From NCBI RefSeq assembly GCF_001866665.1, contig NZ_MLYO01000049.1:38876-102875 (forward strand): a stretch of DNA of 64,000 nucleotides, read 5' to 3'. The translations under genes were made by a program, and so were the position numbers. Of the stretch, positions 8,676 to 17,278 are shown piece by piece; position 1 is the stretch's first letter; each line of letters begins with the position of its first letter. Origin of the DNA: Streptomyces monashensis. GTDB lineage: Bacteria > Actinomycetota > Actinomycetes > Streptomycetales > Streptomycetaceae. A model generated the notes under the pieces. It was not told the DNA's origin. It worked only from the letters and a program-made list of their open reading frames with translations, and made no database searches.

Positions 8676-9701
8676 TCAGGAGTTGTCGAGCGGCAGGCCC
8701 GGCGGGTTGACCTCGGACTTGGCGACGGCCTCGTTGGAGAGGTTGTACGCCTTGAGCCACTCGGCGTACTGACCGTTCTTGATCAGGTAGTTGATGGCGT
8801 CGGCGAGCGGCTTGGCGAGTCCGCTGTCCTTCTTCGCCGTCGCCGCGATCAGGCCCTGCAGGCTCGCGCCCGCGCCGGAGTAGGTGCCCGCGGTGCGGGT
8901 GGCGTTGGGCGTGTCGGCCACCTGACGGTTGTGGTAGGCGAAGCCGGGGTTGGGGCCGAAGGAGGCGTCGACCTTGCCGCTGTTCAGGGCCAGGTAGGTG
9001 CTGGTGCTGTCCTGGAAGTACTTGACGGTGAGCTTCTTGCCCTCCTTGGCCAGCTTGTCCCTCCACTCCAGGAGGATCCTTTCCTGGTTGGTGCCGGAGC
9101 CGACGGCGATCGTCTTGCCGGCGAGGTTCTCGTAGGTGCCGCCGAAGTTCCAGGTGCTCTTCTTCGGCACGATGAAGGCGAGGTTGTCCTGCCGGTAGGA
9201 GGCGAACTCGTACTTCTTCTTGCGCTCCTCGGTGTCGGTGACGTTCGAGAAGGCCACGTCGGCCTTGCCGCTGTCGATGCCGACGAAGAGGTTCTCCCAG
9301 GTGGAGTTCTTGACCTCGGCCCTGAGCCCGAACACCGCGGCGACCAGACGGCCGAGGTCGGGCTCGGAACCGGTGAGGGTCTTCTGGTCGTTGCCGACGT
9401 ACGCCAGCGGCGGCAACCCGGCGGGCAGGGCACCGATGCCGATCTCCAGCTTGCCGCTCTTCCTGACGGCGGCGGGCAGTTCGGCGCTGATCGCCTTGAC
9501 CTCGGAGACCTTGATGGTGGTCTGGGTGGCGGCGCCGTTGGAGACCCGTCCGATGACGACCTCGCCGGCCTTGGCGGCGTCGGTGGAGGTGGCCGCGTCG
9601 CTGTTGCCACCGCAGGCGGCGAGCCCGGTGGCGAGGGAGGCGACGGCGGTCGCCGCGGTGATGCCGCGTATCAGGCTGCGTCGGGTGAAGTGGGTGCGCA
9701 T
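8676..9701 (-). CDS. Polar amino acid ABC transporter substrate-binding lipoprotein (family 3)
   Basis: 341 residues with a Tat-like/lipoprotein leader: TRRSLIRG, hydrophobic stretch, lipobox LAAC at about residues 27-30. The mature protein shows the family-3 solute-binding order: GKLEIGIGALPAGLPPLAYV, GSEPDLGRLVAAVFGLRAEV, ENLFVGIDSGKADVAFSNVT, FASYRQDNLAFIVPKKS, and LAGKTIAVGSGTNQERILLEW. It delivers an amino-acid-like ligand to the permease encoded upstream. Given the SAM-IV riboswitch and leader at the head of the operon, cystine or an S-substituted cysteine is the likeliest ligand (inferred). Confidence 0.9.
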   Translation of the reverse strand: MRTHFTRRSLIRGITAATAVASLATGLAACGGNSDAATSTDAAKAGEVVIGRVSNGAATQTTIKVSEVKAISAELPAAVRKSGKLEIGIGALPAGLPPLAYVGNDQKTLTGSEPDLGRLVAAVFGLRAEVKNSTWENLFVGIDSGKADVAFSNVTDTEERKKKYEFASYRQDNLAFIVPKKSTWNFGGTYENLAGKTIAVGSGTNQERILLEWRDKLAKEGKKLTVKYFQDSTSTYLALNSGKVDASFGPNPGFAYHNRQVADTPNATRTAGTYSGAGASLQGLIAATAKKDSGLAKPLADAINYLIKNGQYAEWLKAYNLSNEAVAKSEVNPPGLPLDNS

Positions 9702-9763
9702 GGCCGTTCCTTGTCGCTGAAGGTGATGAGGGTGGCGGGGGGAGGTCGTGGGAATGCGGCGGG

Positions 9764-10561
9764 TCAGAGGACCTTGCTCAGGAAGTCCCGGGTCCGCTCG
9801 TGCCGCGGTGTGTCGAGGACCTCGGAGGGCGGGCCCTGCTCGAGGATCTTGCCGCCGTCGATGAAGACGACCCGGTCGGCGATCTCACGGGCGAAGCCGA
9901 TCTCGTGGGTGACGATGACGAGCGTGGTGCCGCTGGCCGCCAGGTCCTTGATAACGGCGAGGACCTCACCCACCAGTTCGGGGTCGAGGGCGGAGGTGGG
10001 CTCGTCGAAGAGGATGACGCCGGGGCGCAGGGCGAGGGCGCGGGCGATGGCGACACGCTGCTGCTGTCCGCCGGAGAGCTGGCGGGGGTACGCGCCGGTC
10101 TTGTCGGCGAGACCGACGCGGCCGAGGAGTTCGCGGGCGAGTTCCTGTGCCTCGGGCTTGCCGAGCCGGCCGGTGGCGACGGGAGCCGCGGCCACGTTGT
10201 CCAGCACGGTCAGGTGCGGGAAGAGGTTGAAGTTCTGGAAGACGAAGCCGATCCGCCCGCGCTGGGTGAGGATGGCCCGCTCACTGAGCTCCTTGAGCCG
10301 CTCGCCCTGCCGCTTCACGCCGATCAGCTCGCCGTTGATGCTGACGTGACCGATCTCCGGCCTCTCCAGATGGTTGATGATCCGCAGCAGGGTGGACTTG
10401 CCGGAGCCGGAGGGGCCCAGGATGACGGTGACCTCGCCCGGGCGGACGGTCAGGTCGACGCCGTCCAGTACCCGATGGGTGCCGTACCACTTGTGCACGT
10501 CGTGGACCTCGACGGTGGCGGCCTCGACGTCCGCCAGGGCCTCGCGCGTCGTGACGGTCAT
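9764..10561 (-). CDS. Polar amino acid ABC transporter ATP-binding protein
   Basis: 265 residues. Walker A GPSGSGKSTLLR, Q-loop FVFQNFNLFPHLTV, signature LSGGQQQRVAIARAL, Walker B VILFDEPTSALDPE and the switch His in VIVTHEIGFA are all present, in the GlnQ/TcyN-like arrangement. It couples ATP hydrolysis to import through the permease whose gene overlaps its start by 4 bases (ATGA at 10558-10561). It is the second gene of the operon, before the binding protein. Confidence 0.95.
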   Translation of the reverse strand: MTVTTREALADVEAATVEVHDVHKWYGTHRVLDGVDLTVRPGEVTVILGPSGSGKSTLLRIINHLERPEIGHVSINGELIGVKRQGERLKELSERAILTQRGRIGFVFQNFNLFPHLTVLDNVAAAPVATGRLGKPEAQELARELLGRVGLADKTGAYPRQLSGGQQQRVAIARALALRPGVILFDEPTSALDPELVGEVLAVIKDLAASGTTLVIVTHEIGFAREIADRVVFIDGGKILEQGPPSEVLDTPRHERTRDFLSKVL

Positions 10562-11538
10562 ACGGCGGCCTCCCGGCGGATACGGGCTCGCAGGTCGGTG
10601 AGACCGGTGCGGAGTTTCTGCAGCGGCGTCGGCGGCAGGCTGCGGGTGGCACCGCGGGCGTAGTGCCGCTCGACGTAGAACTGGATGACGGAGACGACGC
10701 TGGTCAGGATCAGGTACCAGACGGTGACGACCAGCAGCAGCGGCACGATGTCGCCGGGGTAGGTGGAGCCCATGGTCTGTGCGGAGCCGAACAGGTCGAG
10801 CAGGGAGACGTAGAAGACCAGCGAGGTGCTCTTGATCAGTCCGATGAGCTGGTTGACGTAGTTCGGGACGATCGAGCGCAGTGCCTGCGGGAAGACGATC
10901 CGGCGGAACTGGTAGCCCTTCGGCAAACCGAGCGCCGCGGCCGCCTCGTGCTGGCCCTGGTCGACGGAGAGGATGCCGCCGCGTACCACCTCGGCCGCGT
11001 AGGCGGCCTCGTTGAGGCTGAGGCCGACGACGGCGACGGCCATGTCGGTGGCGAGTCTCGACTCGTCGAAGGAGAAGAAGGCCGGGCCGAAGGGGATGCC
11101 GACGCTCAACGTCTTGTACAGGGCGCTGAAGTTGTAGAGGAAGATCAGCACCACGATGAGCGGAATGGAGCGCAGCGCCCAGACGTAGGTCCAGCTGACC
11201 GCGCGCAGCACCGGGCTCTTCGAGAGCCGGCCCAGTGCGAGCACGATGCCGCCGGCCAGGCCCAGCACCGCGCTGCAGGCGGTGACTTCAAGGGTGATCA
11301 GCAGGCCGTCGAGGATGGTGGGGCGCAGGAACCAGTAGCTCCAGCGGTCCCACTGGTAGAAGGGGTTGGTGACCAGTCCGTGCACGAACTGGGCGACGAG
11401 GAGCAGCACGATCGCGGTGACGATCCAGCGGCCTGGCCGCCGCAGCGGAAGAACCCGCTGGGCGGCAAGGAGTTTTGACGGTTCGTCGGTGGGCGGCGCC
11501 TCGGCGAGGGTGACGGTGTCACCAGGGGGTTCACTCAT
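10558..11538 (-). CDS. Polar amino acid ABC transporter permease (HisM/GlnP type)
   Basis: 326 residues from ATG at 11538 with a GGAG site upstream. After a cytoplasmic N-terminus of about 35 residues there are several hydrophobic helices. The coupling loop EAAAALGLPKGYQFRRIVFPQALR (positions about 220-243) is the EAA motif of the family, and LRSIPLIVVLIFLYNF and GLIKSTSLVFYVSL are typical. It is the first protein-coding gene after the leader peptide at 11685-11843 and the SAM-IV riboswitch. An extension to 11634 lacks a ribosome-binding site and is rejected. Confidence 0.93.
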   Translation of the reverse strand: MSEPPGDTVTLAEAPPTDEPSKLLAAQRVLPLRRPGRWIVTAIVLLLVAQFVHGLVTNPFYQWDRWSYWFLRPTILDGLLITLEVTACSAVLGLAGGIVLALGRLSKSPVLRAVSWTYVWALRSIPLIVVLIFLYNFSALYKTLSVGIPFGPAFFSFDESRLATDMAVAVVGLSLNEAAYAAEVVRGGILSVDQGQHEAAAALGLPKGYQFRRIVFPQALRSIVPNYVNQLIGLIKSTSLVFYVSLLDLFGSAQTMGSTYPGDIVPLLLVVTVWYLILTSVVSVIQFYVERHYARGATRSLPPTPLQKLRTGLTDLRARIRREAAV

Positions 11539-11684
11539 GGTGGGCTCCGGCTGGGTGGGAACACCCCGGAAGCACGGCGGTGTGCGACGGCGCACACGAC
11601 GGCGAGGTACCGGGGGCGGGGAGGGCAACGGCACACCGCGCGGGCGCGGTGTGCGTCAGGAGGTGCGGGGGCTGCGGGAAGGTG

Positions 11685-11843
11685 TCAGCCCCGACGGCGG
11701 GCGCGGCCCGGTGCGGTACACAGTGCGCTGTTCACGCGGAGCAGATCGACGGCACGGTCGGCGACGAGCGGGGTCAGCAGGCTCGCGTACGGCTGTGCGC
11801 AGCCCTGGGGGCGGCGCCTCGCCGTCCGGGGGGCTGCGTACAT
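11685..11843 (-). CDS. Leader peptide between SAM-IV riboswitch and transporter operon
   Basis: A 52-residue ORF from ATG at 11843 contains DRAVDLLRVNSALC, a variant of the R-H-I-D-L...S-A-L-C core seen in the other leaders (His replaced by Ala). It is longer than its relatives; no internal in-frame ATG or GTG gives a shorter version before the core. It starts 20 bases after the riboswitch hairpin and ends 146 bases before the permease. Probably a second, translation-based checkpoint. Confidence 0.68.
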   Translation of the reverse strand: MYAAPRTARRRPQGCAQPYASLLTPLVADRAVDLLRVNSALCTAPGRARRRG

Positions 11844-11863
11844 GGCGTCACCGTCACTGTTCC

Positions 11864-11982
11864 GGCCCCAGGGGCCTCGCGCTTACCGAGACATCATCGG
11901 TCGGGTCGTCACCTGGGGCACCCCACCGCGGTGGGAGGGTTGCCGGTCAGCAAGCCAGGGCTTATCGCTGACGCTCATGACC
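11864..11982 (-). promoter_or_regulatory. SAM-IV riboswitch
   Basis: On the minus strand the element starts GGTCATGAGCGTCAGCG and continues AAGCCCTGGCTTGCTGACC, GGCAACCCTCCCACCGCGG, TGGGGTGCCCCAGGTGACGACC and ends with GGTAAGCGCG. These blocks match the actinobacterial SAM-IV aptamer, including the SAM-core CCGGCAACCCTCC and the 3' pseudoknot strand. It is followed at 11864-11876 by the hairpin GGCCC-CTG-GGGCC, a candidate expression platform. SAM binding should switch off the downstream transporter operon. Confidence 0.9.
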
Positions 11983-11994
11983 GTTCTGGGCGCT

Positions 11995-12024
11995 AGTTAA
12001 GACAACGGCACGAACGTATGTCAA
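11995..12024 (-). promoter_or_regulatory. Promoter of the SAM-IV / transporter operon
   Basis: On the minus strand TTGACA (12019-12024) and TTAACT (11995-12000) are separated by 18 bases, a good vegetative-sigma match. Transcription would start at about 11985-11988, immediately before the riboswitch. Confidence 0.65.
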
Positions 12025-12339
12025 CGCCGGTCCAGCAGATGGAACAGCAGGGCGGGCGGCGTGGGCCGTCCGGTCCAGGATGCGGACGGCTGCTCCGGTG
12101 GTCTCCAGGCCCTGGCAGCGGGTGCGATGGCGGCGTTCGAGGCCGTCGACGTCGAGGTGGCCGCCGAGGGCCGGGTGGGCGGCCGGGCGGCGGCGCGCAG
12201 GGCACACGTCTCCCACCGCCGCGCCGGCCCAGGCCGGTCGGTCCGGACACTCCGGTCCGACCGCGGTGCGGGCGGGTTCCCGCCGCTCCGGGAAGTGGAG
12301 GCGGCGGGAGTCGCGAGCGGACCGGCCGCGGAAAGCGGT
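12025..12339. other. Stretch without a recognisable gene
   Basis: GC-rich DNA between the promoter of the transporter operon and the end of the monooxygenase gene at 12340. Minus-strand open frames here are low-complexity (Arg/Ala/Pro-rich) with no recognisable domain and no ribosome-binding site. Nothing else seen. Confidence 0.4.
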
Positions 12340-13665
12340 TCAGCCATGGAACTGGTTCGCCGGAACCTGGAGGCCGTAGTGCTCGCGCAGGGTCGTACCC
12401 TCGTACTCCTCGCGGAACAGGCCCTTGCCGCGCAGGATCGGCAGCACATGCTCCGCGAAGGCCGCGAGGCCGGACGGCAGGGCGGGCGCCATGATGTTGA
12501 ACCCGTCCGCGGCACCGCCCTCGAACCAGGCGATGATGGTGTCCGCGATCTGCTCGGGCGTGCCGACGGACTCGAAGTGGCCGCGCCCGCCGCCGAGCCG
12601 GGAGATGATCTGCCGGACCGTCAGCCGTTCGCGTACCGCGAGGTCGATGATCAGGTCGGAGCGGCTCTGCGAGCCCTCCAGCTTCGGCCTGGCGAGGATG
12701 GAGTCCGGCAGGAGTTCGTCGAGTTCGAAGACCGACGGCTCGGTCTCGAACACGGCGGCCAGCTGGCGCAGCCCGTACTCCGGAATGCGCAGCTCGTCGA
12801 ACTCCCGTGCGAGCGCCCGGGCCTCCTCCTCGGTCGACCCTATGTACGGGACGATCCCCGGCAGGACGATCAGTCCGTTCGGGTCGCGGCCCGCTGCCCG
12901 GGTCCGTGCCTTGATGTCGGCGTAGAAGGCGGCGGCGCGTTCGTACGTCGTGTGGGCGGTGAAGACCGCCTCGGCGTGGCGGGCCGCGAAGTCCTTGCCG
13001 TCCTCGGAGGAACCGGCCTGGACGAGCAGCGGGTAACCCTGCGGCGGACGCTCGACGTTGAGCGGGCCGGCCACCTTGAAGTACCGGCCCTGGTGGCCGA
13101 GCCGGTGCAGCCGCGCGGGGTCGGCGTAGCGTCCCGTGGTCCTGTCCGCGATGACGGCCCCGGCCTCCCAGCTGTCCCACAGCGCCTTGGCGACCTCCAG
13201 GAACTCGTCGGCGCGGGCGTAGCGCTCGGCGTGGCCGGGACGGTCGTCCCGGCCGAAGTTGGCCGCCTCGTCAGCCCCGGCCGAGGTGACGATGTTCCAG
13301 CCGGCGCGGCCCTCGCTGACGTGGTCGACGGACGCGAGCCGGCGAGCGAGGTTGTACGGCTCGTTGTACGTCGTCGACACGGTCGCGATGAGGCCGATCC
13401 TGCTGGTCGCCTGGGACAGCGCGGTCAGCAGTATCAATGGTTCGAGCTGGCCCGGCGGCCGGAACTCGCCGGTTCCGATGAGGGCGGGGCCGTCCGCGAG
13501 GAACAGCGAGTCGAACGTGGCGCTCTCGGCCAGCTGCGCCAGCTCGATCCAGTGCCGCAGGTCGAAGTCCGCCCGGGGGCTGCTGCGCGGGAGCCGCCAC
13601 GCCGCCTCGTGGTGGCCCGCCTCCATGAGGAAGGCGTTGAGGTGGAGCCGCCGTCTCGCGCTCAT
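12340..13665 (-). CDS. NtaA/SnaA/DszA-family FMNH2-dependent monooxygenase
   Basis: 441 residues, full length for the family. Diagnostic segments: LNAFLMEAGHHEAAWRLP, FDSLFLADGPAL, STTYNEPYNLARRLASVDHVSEGRAGWNIVTS (in sequence), ANFGRDDRPGHAERYARADEF, WDSWEAGAVIADRTTG and YPLLVQAGSSEDGKDFAA. It is the last gene of the sulfonate operon headed by tauD, and its ATG overlaps the end of the binding-protein gene by 4 bases. The operon context suggests it releases sulfite or an amine from an imported sulfonate or related compound; the exact substrate is unknown. Confidence 0.92.
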   Translation of the reverse strand: MSARRRLHLNAFLMEAGHHEAAWRLPRSSPRADFDLRHWIELAQLAESATFDSLFLADGPALIGTGEFRPPGQLEPLILLTALSQATSRIGLIATVSTTYNEPYNLARRLASVDHVSEGRAGWNIVTSAGADEAANFGRDDRPGHAERYARADEFLEVAKALWDSWEAGAVIADRTTGRYADPARLHRLGHQGRYFKVAGPLNVERPPQGYPLLVQAGSSEDGKDFAARHAEAVFTAHTTYERAAAFYADIKARTRAAGRDPNGLIVLPGIVPYIGSTEEEARALAREFDELRIPEYGLRQLAAVFETEPSVFELDELLPDSILARPKLEGSQSRSDLIIDLAVRERLTVRQIISRLGGGRGHFESVGTPEQIADTIIAWFEGGAADGFNIMAPALPSGLAAFAEHVLPILRGKGLFREEYEGTTLREHYGLQVPANQFHG

Positions 13666-14720
13666 GAGGTGACCTTCAGCTTGGAGCTGTCGTAGCCGGC
13701 CGGGAGGAGGTTGTCGGTGATCGACTTGACGTCGACCTTCTTGGTGATCTGACCGGCCGTCAGGAAGGCGTCGGCGAGCTTCTGCTCCAGCTCGATGTCG
13801 GGCTGCTCCAGCGGGGTCACCCGGTTCGAGTAGGCGGCCAGGGACGCCTTGGCGTCGTCCAGTGGGATGCCCTGCTCCTTCGAGAGCGCCTGCGCGTAGT
13901 CGTCGGGATTCCTGACGGCCCAGGCGAATTCCCGAGAGAGCCTCTTCAGGACGTCCGTGAGAGCCGCGCGTTTGGTCTTGTCCTTCAGCGACGTGTCACT
14001 GGCGACGTAGTAGCTGCTCGTCTGGTCGATCGGCGGCAGACCCTTCACCAGGATGCGTGCGCCGTTCTTGACCGCGATGGCCGACTGCGGGTTCCAGATC
14101 GACCAGGCGTCCACCTTGCCGGTGTTGAACGCCGTCGCGCCGGCCGCCGGGTCGAGGAAGACCAGCTTGGCGTCCTTGGGGGTGAGGCCGACGCTGCTCA
14201 GCGCGTTCAGGGCCAGACCGTGGGCCGAACTGCCCTGCGGAACAGCGATCTTCTTGCCTTTGAGGTCGGCTGCCGTCCTCAGCTTCGAGCCCTTCGGCAC
14301 GATGATGTTCTCCACGGCCTGGTCGGGCGTGAGCGAGCGGTTGGCGGCGACGACCTTGAAGCCGTACTCCTTGGCGGCGCCGGTGATCGGCGGTACGTCG
14401 CCGACGCTGCCGAGGTCGATGTCGCCCGAGGCCGCGGCCTGCACGAGCGGCGGGCCGTAGGTGAAGCGGGCGAACTTCACCTTGTACGAGGCGTTGTCGA
14501 ACACACCGGTAAGCTTCGCCAGCTCCTGGCTGCCATCACCGCCGTTGTCGCCGATGGTGAAGGTGTACGTGCTCCACTCAGGGTGCTTGGCGTCGCTCGC
14601 GTCGACGGCGTTTCTCAGTGGCGCGGTGGTGTTCGACGACGACGATCCGCAGGCGACGAGAGTGCCCGCCAGGGCGAGCGAGCCGACGACGCCGATGAGT
14701 CTGGTGGTTCTCTTTCGCAT
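13662..14720 (-). CDS. ssuA: Sulfonate/aliphatic sulfonate ABC transporter substrate-binding lipoprotein
   Basis: 352 residues from ATG at 14720. N-terminus KRTTRLIGVVGSLALAGTL followed by the lipobox VAC marks a lipoprotein. The mature protein has the SsuA/TauA pattern: FARFTYGPPLVQAAASGDID, LGSVGDVPP, LKGKKIAVPQGSSAHGLALN, DAKLVFLDPAAGATAFNTGK and VDAWSIWNPQ. It captures sulfonates outside the membrane and passes them to SsuC. Neighbours are ssuB and ssuC upstream and a monooxygenase coupled downstream. The gene symbol is by family; whether it prefers taurine or alkanesulfonates cannot be read. Confidence 0.9.
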   Translation of the reverse strand: MRKRTTRLIGVVGSLALAGTLVACGSSSSNTTAPLRNAVDASDAKHPEWSTYTFTIGDNGGDGSQELAKLTGVFDNASYKVKFARFTYGPPLVQAAASGDIDLGSVGDVPPITGAAKEYGFKVVAANRSLTPDQAVENIIVPKGSKLRTAADLKGKKIAVPQGSSAHGLALNALSSVGLTPKDAKLVFLDPAAGATAFNTGKVDAWSIWNPQSAIAVKNGARILVKGLPPIDQTSSYYVASDTSLKDKTKRAALTDVLKRLSREFAWAVRNPDDYAQALSKEQGIPLDDAKASLAAYSNRVTPLEQPDIELEQKLADAFLTAGQITKKVDVKSITDNLLPAGYDSSKLKVTS

Positions 14721-14763
14721 GGGTTGTCGTGCTTTCTGTGCTCGGTGAGGGTATTCGGCGAAG

Positions 14764-15495
14764 TCAGTGCTGGACGGCGAGGCCAAGGTCTTCCAGGAGC
14801 CGGGCGCGGAGTTCCTCGCGTGCGACGCTCGCCTCACGGTCCGCGGCAGAGAGGCGCACGTCGTGCGAGGTGCCGATGCGGCCATCGCTCATGACGACGA
14901 TGCGGTCCGCCAAGGCGATCGCCTCGTCGACATCGTGGGTGACGAGCAGCATGGCGGCGTGGTACCTGGTGCGCAGCGCGCGTACGAGGTCGTGCATGCG
15001 CAGCCGGGTGATGGCGTCGAGGGCCGCGAACGGCTCGTCGAGCAGCACGAGTTCGGGTTCCGAGACCAGTGCCCGCGCGAGCGACACCCGCTGGGCCTCG
15101 CCGCCGGAGAGCTCCTTGGGCCATGCCTTCTCACGGCCCGCCAGGCCGACCTCGGCGAGCACGTCGCGGGCCCGCGCCTCCGCGTCAGGTCCGTGCAGGC
15201 CGAGCGTGACGTTGCGCAGGACCCGTTGCCACGGCAGCAGCCGGTCGGCCTGGAAGACGATCGCACGCCGTGCCGGGACCTCCACGCGCCCTCCGTCGGG
15301 CCGGTCGAGTCCGGCGAGCAGACGCAGAAGGGTGCTCTTGCCGCAGCCCGACGGTCCGAGCAGGATCACCAGCTCCTCGTCGGCGAGGGTGAGGTCGAGG
15401 TGGTCGAGCACCACCCGGTCACCGAACTGGCGGACCACCTGCTCCACGGCGACCCCGGACTGCCGACGGGGCTCGGTCGCGACCGCGCTGCTCAT
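14764..15495 (-). CDS. ssuB: Sulfonate ABC transporter ATP-binding protein
   Basis: 243 residues. Walker A LLGPSGCGKSTLLRLLAG, Q-loop IVFQADRLLPWQRVLRNV, signature LSGGEAQRVSLARALV, Walker B LVLLDEPFAALDA and LLVTHDVDEAIALADRIVVM place it in the SsuB/TauB group. It energises sulfonate import with the permease gene that overlaps its start by 4 bases (15492-15495). Confidence 0.94.
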   Translation of the reverse strand: MSSAVATEPRRQSGVAVEQVVRQFGDRVVLDHLDLTLADEELVILLGPSGCGKSTLLRLLAGLDRPDGGRVEVPARRAIVFQADRLLPWQRVLRNVTLGLHGPDAEARARDVLAEVGLAGREKAWPKELSGGEAQRVSLARALVSEPELVLLDEPFAALDAITRLRMHDLVRALRTRYHAAMLLVTHDVDEAIALADRIVVMSDGRIGTSHDVRLSAADREASVAREELRARLLEDLGLAVQH

Positions 15496-16385
15496 GACGC
15501 CTCATAACTGGGTCGCCACCGCAGCAGCACCCGCTCGAGAGCCCGGACGAACTGGTCGGCGAGCAGACCGAGGAGCGAGTAGATCACCAGGCCCACGAAG
15601 ACCTGGTTGGTCTGGAGATAGGTCTGCCCCTGAGTGATGAGGAAGCCGAGTCCCTTGTCGGCGTTGACCGTTTCGGCGGCGACGAGTCCCAGAACGCTGT
15701 ACGCGAGGGAGAACCGGAGCCCGACCAGGAACCCCGGCAGGGCTCCGGGCACCAGCACGCGCGTCACCAGGCGCCAGGTGCCCGCGCCCGTCGTACGCGC
15801 CATCTCGATCAGCCGCTGGTCGACGCCCCGGATCGCGGCGAACAGGTTGAGATACATCGGGACACCGGCGCCGAAGGAGATCAGCAGCACCTTCGTGAGC
15901 TCGTCGATGCCGAACCACACGATCATCAGCGGCAGCACCGCGAGGAGGGGGATCGTGTTGAGCACCTGCACCAGGCCGTTGAACAGGTACTCACCGCTGC
16001 GCAGCAGCCCGCCGAGCACTCCGGTGACGATGCCCACCGTCAGACCGATCGCGAGGCCGATGCCGGCCCGTTGCAGCGAGATGGCCAGGTCGGGTCCGAG
16101 GACGCCCTGCTGCCACAGATCGGCGGCGGACTTCACGATCGAGGTCGGTGCCGGAGCGTAGGTCTTCGCAAGCACTCCGGCCCGGGCGAGCACCTCCCAG
16201 GCGACGAGGATCACGACGGGAGTCGTGTAGACGCCCAGCGGCCAGCGCAGGCGCGCGCGGAGTGTGCTGAGCGGAGTTCGGCGGCGGGCGTCGCTCGGCA
16301 GGAACACCTCGCGTTCCCGCGCGCTCGTCGTCTCGGAGTCCGGGCTCTCGGCGACGGCGGGCGCCGTGAGGCCGAGCTCGGTCAT
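15492..16385 (-). CDS. ssuC: Sulfonate ABC transporter permease
   Basis: 297 residues from ATG at 16385, overlapping the tauD-like stop by 4 bases. Six or so hydrophobic segments follow a charged N-terminus. The coupling loop EMARTTGAGTWRLVTRVLVPGALP and the SsuC-like TIPLLAVLPLMIVWFGIDELTKV and AYSVLGLVAAETVNADKGLGF segments are diagnostic. It forms the channel of the SsuABC importer. A much longer frame upstream is an antisense artefact of tauD. Confidence 0.94.
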   Translation of the reverse strand: MTELGLTAPAVAESPDSETTSAREREVFLPSDARRRTPLSTLRARLRWPLGVYTTPVVILVAWEVLARAGVLAKTYAPAPTSIVKSAADLWQQGVLGPDLAISLQRAGIGLAIGLTVGIVTGVLGGLLRSGEYLFNGLVQVLNTIPLLAVLPLMIVWFGIDELTKVLLISFGAGVPMYLNLFAAIRGVDQRLIEMARTTGAGTWRLVTRVLVPGALPGFLVGLRFSLAYSVLGLVAAETVNADKGLGFLITQGQTYLQTNQVFVGLVIYSLLGLLADQFVRALERVLLRWRPSYEAS

Positions 16386-17278
16386 GCGGCCACCTCCACC
16401 ACGCTGCTGTAGTGCGAGGCGTCGCCGACGAGTTGCTCGCTGTGGCGTCCGTCGACGCCGACCGGAACATCGCCGGAGATCGTCACCCGGTTGAGGCGGC
16501 GGGGGTGGTCGTCGTAGTTGTCCACCCCGTAGTGCTGGGTGATCCGGTTGTCGAAGATGAGCAACTGGTTGGGCGACCAGGTCCAGCGCAGGATGTTCTC
16601 CGGACGCGTCACGTACGACTGGAGGATGCGCAGCAGTTCGGCCGACTCGCTGCTCGACAGGCCGACGACGCGCTTGGCGAACCCGCCGATGAGCAGCCCG
16701 CGTTCGCCGGTCAGCGGATGCAGCCGCACGACCGGGTGCTCGGCCTCGTAGGGCGTCGAGACGAAGGCGCGGTCGTACTCCTGCCGCCGCGCCGTCGTGG
16801 CCGATGGGCGGGCGTAGTCGTACTGGTTGGTGTGCACGACGCGCAGCGTGTCCGCGAGGGCGCGCAGCGGTTCGGGCAGGTCGCGGTAGGCCGCCGCGGC
16901 GTTCGCGATGAGCGTCTCGCCGCCGTACGGCGTGGTCACGACCGACCGCAGGGTGGTGGCCTGCGGCGGGTTGACCACGAAGGAGACGTCCGTGTGCCAC
17001 TCGTCGGCCTTGGACGTCTCGCTGTCGACGGCGAGCACGTTCGTCGTACCGTCGACGGCCGGCACGTTCGGGTGAGCGGTGGTGAGGTCGCCGAACCACC
17101 CGGCCACACGCTCCTGACCGGCGTTGTCGAGGTTCACGTCGTCGAACACGATCGCCTTGTGCTCGTTGAGGGCGTCACGGAGCGCCGTGACCGTCAGGGG
17201 GTCAGGCGGCGCGGCGAGATCGACGCCCTCGACGACCGCGCCGATGCGGCCAGTGAGTTTGCGGACGGACGGAGGCAT
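16382..17278 (-). CDS. TauD/TfdA-family Fe(II)/2-oxoglutarate dioxygenase
   Basis: 298 residues from ATG at 17278, preceded by GGGAGGG. The 2-His-1-Asp facial triad is visible as WHTDVSF (H and D) and the C-terminal His in ITQHYGVDNYDD, with the 2-oxoglutarate Arg in RRLNRVTI. N-terminal VRKLTGRIGAVVEGVDLAAP is typical of TauD. Such enzymes hydroxylate taurine or alkylsulfonates next to sulfur so that sulfite is released. It is the first gene of the tauD-ssuCBA-monooxygenase operon under leader 17634-17711. Taurine itself versus another sulfonate is not decidable. Confidence 0.92.
   Translation of the reverse strand: MPPSVRKLTGRIGAVVEGVDLAAPPDPLTVTALRDALNEHKAIVFDDVNLDNAGQERVAGWFGDLTTAHPNVPAVDGTTNVLAVDSETSKADEWHTDVSFVVNPPQATTLRSVVTTPYGGETLIANAAAAYRDLPEPLRALADTLRVVHTNQYDYARPSATTARRQEYDRAFVSTPYEAEHPVVRLHPLTGERGLLIGGFAKRVVGLSSSESAELLRILQSYVTRPENILRWTWSPNQLLIFDNRITQHYGVDNYDDHPRRLNRVTISGDVPVGVDGRHSEQLVGDASHYSSVVEVAA

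Noticed and set aside
12061..13695. 544-residue plus-strand frame
   Set aside because: Antisense to the monooxygenase at 12340-13665; no ribosome-binding site or recognisable domain.
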